A DNA stretch of 64,000 nucleotides from Sulfuricurvum kujiense DSM 16994 (GTDB lineage Bacteria; Campylobacterota; Campylobacteria; Campylobacterales; Sulfurimonadaceae), in assembly GCF_000183725.1 (NCBI RefSeq), contig NC_014762.1, positions 372,001 through 436,000 on the forward strand, written 5' to 3'. Position numbers and translations under genes: made by a program. Below, piece by piece: positions 59,811 through 64,000 of this stretch. The notes beneath the pieces were generated by a model, which searched no databases, had not been told where the DNA came from, and worked only from the letters and a program-made list of their open reading frames with translations. The first letter of the stretch is position 1. Each line of letters starts with the position of its first letter.

Positions 59811-60460
59811 GAGTATTATTGCTCGAAGACGAGTATATGCTGCGTGTAAGCATCACCGAATTTTTGGAAGAACTGGGCTATGAAGTGGCCGGATTCAGCA
59901 ACGGCGAAAAAGCGTACGATGCGATTTACGAAACCCGGTTTGATCTGTATCTCCTCGATGTGAATGTTCCTGGGATGAACGGGTTTGAGCTATTGAGAGC
60001 ATTGCGTAAAGAGGGGAATAAAACACCGGCGATATTTCTCACCTCGATGGTTAATGTCAACGATCTGCAAGAGGGGTATAAATCGGGGTGCTGCGACTAT
60101 ATCCGAAAACCGTTTGATCTGACCGAACTGCAGCTGCGGATCATGCATGCCCTTAAAAGCCATTATCACGACGGTGAGAATACCATCGATTTCGGCGGCG
60201 GGCTGGTGTACGATACGGAACATTTCAGCCTGAACCACAACGATAAAGCGATAGCTCTCTCCAAAACCGAAAAAGAGATTTTTGCCGTATTGCTCAAACA
60301 TACGAATCAGATCGTCTCCGTCGAGATGTTCCAGGATGAGATTTGGGGAGAATACGTCGACCCCGCAAATATTCGGGTTCAGATTAACAACTTGCGTAAA
60401 AAACTGCCTCTCGACATTATCCAAAACCGTCGGGGCTTGGGATACATCATTGAACGATAA
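59807..60460 (+). CDS. OmpR-family response regulator next to the sox operon
   Basis: A 217-residue regulator: receiver with E7-D8-E9, phospho-acceptor D51 (LLDVNVPGMNGFELL), switch threonine in FLTSMVN and lysine in YIRKPFDLTEL, and a winged-helix DNA-binding domain (LSKTEKEIFAVLLKHTNQIV, RVQINNLRKKL, NRRGLGYIIER). It is clearly paralogous to the sor-linked regulator at 36595. It lies between the Cache-type gene and the kinase and is 1.2 kb upstream of soxX, so it probably controls sox expression. Confidence 0.9.
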   Translation: MRVLLLEDEYMLRVSITEFLEELGYEVAGFSNGEKAYDAIYETRFDLYLLDVNVPGMNGFELLRALRKEGNKTPAIFLTSMVNVNDLQEGYKSGCCDYIRKPFDLTELQLRIMHALKSHYHDGENTIDFGGGLVYDTEHFSLNHNDKAIALSKTEKEIFAVLLKHTNQIVSVEMFQDEIWGEYVDPANIRVQINNLRKKLPLDIIQNRRGLGYIIER

Positions 60461-61613
60461 ACTCTACGCACTTAAAAACGCTTTTATCTATACGATGCTC
60501 GTGGCGGTACTTTTGCTGGTACCCACCTATGTGTATGTTGCGTATATGAAATACGTTTACGAGATTCAGTACGAGTTTAAACTCAAACGCGAATCCCATC
60601 TGATTCTTCGCTCCATGGAAGAGTTTGACGTCAAAGAGAAACAGGTGTTTGATTACCCGCGCTTCCGGTCATTCCAGTCAGGATTATATGACGAGCATTT
60701 CAAGCCGATGTTTTCATTGATCGAATATCCGATCGAGAATCAAAAAGTAGGGTATTACGTCGATAACGGCTACGGCTATCTTGTCATCTCGTTACCCGAA
60801 CATCGTTATTTCGGGGCATCCTATCTCGTTGTGGGAGGGGAACTCTCCTATACACGGATTTATCAGGATGTGGTAATAATTCTCCTTTCGATTGCCGTAT
60901 TGATTTTCGTCCTATCCCTCTTTTTCTTGGACCGTTTCGCACTGCCGTTTCAGCGGGTGAATCAGCGGCTGGACCGATTCATTAAAGATTCGATGCACGA
61001 AATCAATACGCCGCTCTCGATCATCAATGTCAACATTGATCTTTATAACCGCTCCAATCCCCCCAACAAATATCTTCAGCGGATTAAGGCGGCGACGAAG
61101 ACCCTCGCGACTCTTTATAACGATATGGATTATCTGATCAAAAATGAACGCCTTTCATTTGAATACGAAGAGATTGATCTAAGCCGCTATCTTCAAGATC
61201 GGATCGATTATTTTTATGAAGTTGCGGCTTTAAAGAATATTGCTGTTGAATCTCGGATTGAAGATGACATATTTATACAGTTTAATCCGACGCAGCTGCA
61301 GCGAATAATCGATAATAATCTCTCCAACGCGATTAAATATTCCCATGAAGAGGGGAAAATCGAAGTAATTTTAGAGCGTATCGGTGATATCTGTGTGATG
61401 CGCTTTCAAGATTACGGTGTCGGGATTGAGAACGTTGAGCGGATTTTTGAACGCTATTATCGCGAAAATCGCGATAAGGGAGGCTTCGGAATCGGACTGA
61501 ACATTGTAAAATCGATTATCGATAAGGCCGGTATTGAACTTCATATCGATTCTATTTACGGCAAAGGAACTACTTTTAGCTACACATTTTTTCCTCCGAT
61601 CTTCATCCTTTAA
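60450..61613 (+). CDS. Sensor histidine kinase paired with the sox-linked regulator
   Basis: A 387-residue kinase starting at the TTG at 60450, 11 bases inside the regulator; the start TTGAAC matches that of the sor-linked kinase. Helix 1 (about 11-31), periplasmic domain (32-138), helix 2 (139-160), H183 in DSMHEINTPLSIINVN, N-box DNNLSNAIKYS, and DYGVGIENVERIFERYYREN with GFGIGLNIVKSI. A longer upstream frame would lie inside the regulator and is not used. Partner of the upstream Cache-type protein by inference. Confidence 0.9.
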   Translation: MNDKLYALKNAFIYTMLVAVLLLVPTYVYVAYMKYVYEIQYEFKLKRESHLILRSMEEFDVKEKQVFDYPRFRSFQSGLYDEHFKPMFSLIEYPIENQKVGYYVDNGYGYLVISLPEHRYFGASYLVVGGELSYTRIYQDVVIILLSIAVLIFVLSLFFLDRFALPFQRVNQRLDRFIKDSMHEINTPLSIINVNIDLYNRSNPPNKYLQRIKAATKTLATLYNDMDYLIKNERLSFEYEEIDLSRYLQDRIDYFYEVAALKNIAVESRIEDDIFIQFNPTQLQRIIDNNLSNAIKYSHEEGKIEVILERIGDICVMRFQDYGVGIENVERIFERYYRENRDKGGFGIGLNIVKSIIDKAGIELHIDSIYGKGTTFSYTFFPPIFIL

Positions 61614-61628
61614 CTTTTTATTTTATTT

Positions 61629-61660
61629 TTTACATTAATTTTACATTCCTACCTTACAAT
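61629..61660 (+). promoter_or_regulatory. Probable activator-binding repeats and -10 of the sox operon
   Basis: Two exact TTTACATT repeats start at 61629 and 61640, 11 bases apart, the spacing of OmpR/PhoB-family half-sites; a related CTTACAAT lies at 61653. TACAAT at 61655-61660 is a plausible -10, 7 bases after the second repeat, so the repeats fill the -35 region as in Pho-box promoters. No consensus -35 is seen. The adjacent response regulator is the likely binder. Confidence 0.6.
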
Positions 61661-61691
61661 GCATCTTGAAATATAGATACTAGGAGAGCCA

Positions 61692-62213
61692 ATGCGAAAA
61701 GTGATTATGCTCGGACTTGCTACTTTTTTAAGTGCAGCCGATTTATCGCAGGTAATTGAAAGCCCGGATGCGACGGCTATCTTGAAAAAAGATGCCTTGC
61801 CTGCAGCTAAAGCGTATGTTATGCCTGAGGGGTGTGTCAGCAATGACCCTAAAGCGATTGCACGTGGAAGCTATATCTTCCATAACCTAAACGGAAAAGA
61901 TGCAAAAGAGAATCCGCCGGAGGGACTTACCAGACTCCTTCCTAACGGTAAAGAGAAACAAATGGGTAACTGTGTTGCCTGTCACAATATCGAAGGTGCA
62001 AAAGGGTACGGAAATATCGGCCCTGATTTGACAAACTACAAAGAACTTTATATGGATAGCGGCGTTCGCAATCCTCAGTTTATGTACCAAAAAATCGCAG
62101 ATCCGCGTTTGGATAATCCAAAGTCGGCAATGACGGTTAATTTGGCGAATGGCCTGATGAACGAGCGTGAAGTGTGCGATTTGGTATCCTATATCACAGC
62201 AGTTAAAAAATAA
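61692..62213 (+). CDS. soxX: SoxX, monohaem cytochrome c subunit of SoxXA
   Basis: A 173-residue exported cytochrome that with SoxA attaches thiosulfate to SoxY. Signal peptide (about 1-15), the haem site C94-VA-C97-H98 in GNCVACHNIEGAKGYGN, and the SoxX-typical IGPDLTNYKE and REVCDLVSYI. TAGGAGAGCC precedes the ATG. First gene of the sox operon, 78 bases after the kinase. Confidence 0.93.
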   Translation: MRKVIMLGLATFLSAADLSQVIESPDATAILKKDALPAAKAYVMPEGCVSNDPKAIARGSYIFHNLNGKDAKENPPEGLTRLLPNGKEKQMGNCVACHNIEGAKGYGNIGPDLTNYKELYMDSGVRNPQFMYQKIADPRLDNPKSAMTVNLANGLMNEREVCDLVSYITAVKK

Positions 62214-62232
62214 ATTTCAAGGAGAGAACACT

Positions 62233-62703
62233 ATGGAAAGAAGATCATTTTTAAAAGGTTTTGGAGCAGCGGCAGCATGTGCGATTGCATTGCCTCATGT
62301 GGCTAGTGCGGCAGAAGAGAAAAAATCTGGCGGTCCGAATGAGATGAATTTTGAGACGGCAGTAGCGGCTATTACCGGCGGTAAAGCGTTAACTCCTTCT
62401 GCAAAAGTCAAAATGGAAGCACCTGAAATTGCAGAAAACGGTGCAGTTGTACCGGTTAAAGTAACCGTTGATAGCCCGATGAGCGCAAAAGAGTACGTGA
62501 AAGCGATTCATATTCTTGCATCGAAAAACGGAAATGTACGTTGTGCGAATATCTATCTAACACCGGCAAACGGCGAAGCCTATTTCGGTACTCGTATTAA
62601 ACTCGGCGGAACACAGGATGTTGTAGCTATTGCCGAGATGAGCGACGGGACGTTTCTTAGTGCAAAGCAAAATGTAAAAGTCACCATCGGCGGATGCGGT
62701 TGA
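62233..62703 (+). CDS. soxY: SoxY, sulfur-carrier subunit
   Basis: A 156-residue periplasmic carrier: twin-arginine-like signal (RRSFLKGFGAAAACAIAL), an Ig-like body and the C-terminal GGCG (residues 153-156) whose C155 carries the sulfur chain. The start is the ATG after GGAGAGAA, not the longer frame that begins inside soxX. SoxZ follows after 49 bases. Confidence 0.96.
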   Translation: MERRSFLKGFGAAAACAIALPHVASAAEEKKSGGPNEMNFETAVAAITGGKALTPSAKVKMEAPEIAENGAVVPVKVTVDSPMSAKEYVKAIHILASKNGNVRCANIYLTPANGEAYFGTRIKLGGTQDVVAIAEMSDGTFLSAKQNVKVTIGGCG

Positions 62704-62752
62704 TTTGATCAGCCCTATAACGTTTAATAAAAATTGATAAAGGATTAATAAT

Positions 62753-63079
62753 ATGAAAACACTGATTAAAATCAAACCGAAAGATTATAAAGCGGGCGAT
62801 ATCGTTAAAATCGATTTTATGGCGATGCACCCGATGGAAACCGGTATGCGTAAAAACAAAGATACGGGAGCATTGATTCCGGCTGAATATATCGATGAAG
62901 TAAAATTTATGTTCAACGATACGTTGATTACCAAAATGGTGATCTGGGAATCTCTCTCGGTGAACCCTCTTATGAGTATCAGCTTTAAAGTACCGGGTGC
63001 GGGAACCCTAAAAGTTATTGCAAAAGATAACAAAGGGCAAAGTGTCGAAACGACCAGTGCCATTAATCCAAAAGGATAA
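62753..63079 (+). CDS. soxZ: SoxZ, SoxY partner
   Basis: A 108-residue Ig-like protein that forms the SoxYZ heterodimer. The family opening IKPKDYKAGDIVKIDFMAMH and the HPMETGMRKNKDTG segment are typical; there is no signal peptide, consistent with export bound to SoxY. It ends 3 bases before soxA. Confidence 0.95.
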   Translation: MKTLIKIKPKDYKAGDIVKIDFMAMHPMETGMRKNKDTGALIPAEYIDEVKFMFNDTLITKMVIWESLSVNPLMSISFKVPGAGTLKVIAKDNKGQSVETTSAINPKG

Positions 63080-63082
63080 GCG

Positions 63083-63856
63083 ATGCGTACGTTATCAATC
63101 ACGGCTGCATTAGTGTGTTTAGCATTTTTAGCGACGGCGAATGCGGAAGAAAAGCTTAGCATGTCGGATGCGGACAAAAAAATGTATGCCGAGCTTTTGG
63201 AAAGCAACCCAGCTGAAATGGATGTAGCCGAGGGGGAGCAACTCTTCGGTGAACTTATCGGGAATGCGAACTATGCCAAAATGCTGGGAGTCAAAGAGAA
63301 AGATCTTCCGAAATTCATCGCAGGATTTCCTCGTTACCTTGAGCCGGCTAAAAGAGTAGTGACGATAGCACAGAGTATCCAAATGGCAGCTGCTGCAAAT
63401 GACAAACCGGTTCCTAAGCTCGAGAGCAATGAGATGGTTAAAATGTCTGCGTATGTGAAATCAATCGCAAACGGACAAAAAACCAATATCGATGTAAAAG
63501 CGAACAAACATATGGTTGAGATGATGAAACTCGGACAGCAAGTGTTCGAAGAGCGTCGAGGCGGTCGCGGACTATCATGTAACAACTGCCACAGTGCCGA
63601 TATCGTCGGTCAGCGTCTACGTATGCAGCCGCTACCTGATTTGGGAGCGAAAGAGACGGCAGCAGCAGGAACATGGCCGGCGTACCGTATGACGCAAAGC
63701 CAAATGGTAACGTTGGACAAACGGATGCAGCAATGTATGAAAAATGCTCTTTTGGCTGAAATTCCACTCGGTTCGAAAGAGATTGTTGCTTTGGAAGTAT
63801 TCGTAACCAACAAAACCAAAGGGAACAATATCAGTGTTCCTAGCGTGAAACGTTAA
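63083..63856 (+). CDS. soxA: SoxA, cytochrome subunit of SoxXA
   Basis: A 257-residue exported cytochrome: signal peptide (about 1-21, ATANA) and one C166-NN-C169-H170 haem site in LSCNNCHSADIVGQRL, followed by the active-site C218 in RMQQCMKNALLAEIPLG that ligates haem and takes the thiosulfate. Only one haem motif is present, as in monohaem SoxA proteins. It lies between soxZ and soxB. Confidence 0.95.
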   Translation: MRTLSITAALVCLAFLATANAEEKLSMSDADKKMYAELLESNPAEMDVAEGEQLFGELIGNANYAKMLGVKEKDLPKFIAGFPRYLEPAKRVVTIAQSIQMAAAANDKPVPKLESNEMVKMSAYVKSIANGQKTNIDVKANKHMVEMMKLGQQVFEERRGGRGLSCNNCHSADIVGQRLRMQPLPDLGAKETAAAGTWPAYRMTQSQMVTLDKRMQQCMKNALLAEIPLGSKEIVALEVFVTNKTKGNNISVPSVKR

Positions 63857-63865
63857 GGACTCGTT

Positions 63866-64000
63866 ATGGATTTATCGCGAAGAGATTTTTTTCACATTGC
63901 CGCTGCTTTGGGGTTAGGAGCTCCGGCATTGGCATCCGCTGCTTCGGGGCCAAAAAGGGTTGATGAGGTCGGATTAAAAGACATTTATTCTTTTAATGCA
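63866..64000 (+). CDS. soxB: SoxB, sulfate thiohydrolase (N-terminus only, cut by the window edge)
   Basis: The first 45 codons of a protein starting MDLSRRDFFHIAAALGLG, with a twin-arginine signal (SRRDFF) and alanine-rich helix, then VGLKDIYSFNA, which fits the start of the SoxB metallophosphatase domain. SoxB releases sulfate from SoxY-bound sulfonate. The call rests on this short stretch and the soxXYZA order. The ATG lies 9 bases after soxA. Confidence 0.85.
   Translation, partial: MDLSRRDFFHIAAALGLGAPALASAASGPKRVDEVGLKDIYSFNA

Noticed and set aside
60282-60449. Upstream extension of the sox-linked kinase into the regulator gene
   Set aside because: The added 56 residues read like out-of-frame regulator sequence; the TTG at 60450 matches the start pattern of the sor-linked kinase.
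1-64000. CRISPR arrays, insertion sequences or prophage
   Set aside because: No regularly spaced repeats, transposase motifs or phage structural genes were seen in reading the window.

Overview
The window reads as a chromosomal segment of a Campylobacterota (Epsilonproteobacteria) sulfur oxidiser, most like Sulfuricurvum or Sulfurimonas. Pointers are a response regulator whose C-terminal half closely matches Helicobacter HsrA (HP1043) and Campylobacter CosR, the ctpA-purC-purS-purQ-plsC order, a periplasmic sox operon (soxXYZAB), a SorAB-type sulfite dehydrogenase, many c-di-GMP enzymes and an flhB. The genus is an inference. I see no phage, insertion sequence, CRISPR array or rRNA, and no gene-free stretch above 300 bases.

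Layout. 1-6.0 kb: 3' part of lepA, a comF-like gene, then a leftward block with a SagB-type dehydrogenase, an AsmA-like protein and a DASS anion transporter. 6.0-11.2 kb: grpE-dnaK behind a sigma70 promoter with two HspR/HAIR-like operators, then higBA, proA and a solo ABC ATPase. 11.2-18.9 kb, leftward: ctpA-purC-purS-purQ-(Ig/SH3 protein)-plsC, two small RNA-binding proteins and a PAS-GGDEF-EAL protein. 19.0-22.0 kb: an ABC-F ATPase, DUF5718, DUF1653 and a SUI1/YciH-like factor. 22.0-33.5 kb: three more c-di-GMP proteins (one with a haem-binding periplasmic sensor), a metal-efflux group (MntP, SO_0444-type permease, DmeF-like CDF pump, RcnR/FrmR-like regulator with a palindromic operator) and several small proteins. 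33.5-33.8 kb: tRNA-Glu and tRNA-Lys with a consensus promoter.

33.9-47.5 kb is the most distinctive part: a thioredoxin-fold protein, a pentapeptide-repeat protein, ChrA, a c-type cytochrome, a two-component system, sorAB, and an eight-gene MoxR/VWA (Bat/aerotolerance-type) operon. That operon carries two pairs of VWA proteins; the second pair has lost the metal-binding MIDAS motif. 47.5-58.7 kb is housekeeping: tyrA, bamA, ppx/gppA, a ferredoxin, a CosR/HsrA-like response regulator with an adjacent kinase, folB, plsY, nadAC and flhB. 58.7-64 kb: a periplasmic Cache-type protein, a second two-component system related to the first, and soxXYZA plus the start of soxB, cut by the window edge.

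How the parts may work together: SoxXA, SoxYZ and SoxB oxidise thiosulfate in the periplasm, and SorAB oxidises sulfite to sulfate. Each sulfur locus directly follows a response regulator-kinase pair of the same kind, and the sox promoter region has 11-bp-spaced TTTACATT repeats of the sort bound by OmpR/PhoB-family regulators. This suggests that paralogous sensors govern the two steps. The MoxR/VWA operon next to sorAB may help to fold or metallate periplasmic enzymes, but that link rests on position and family precedent only.
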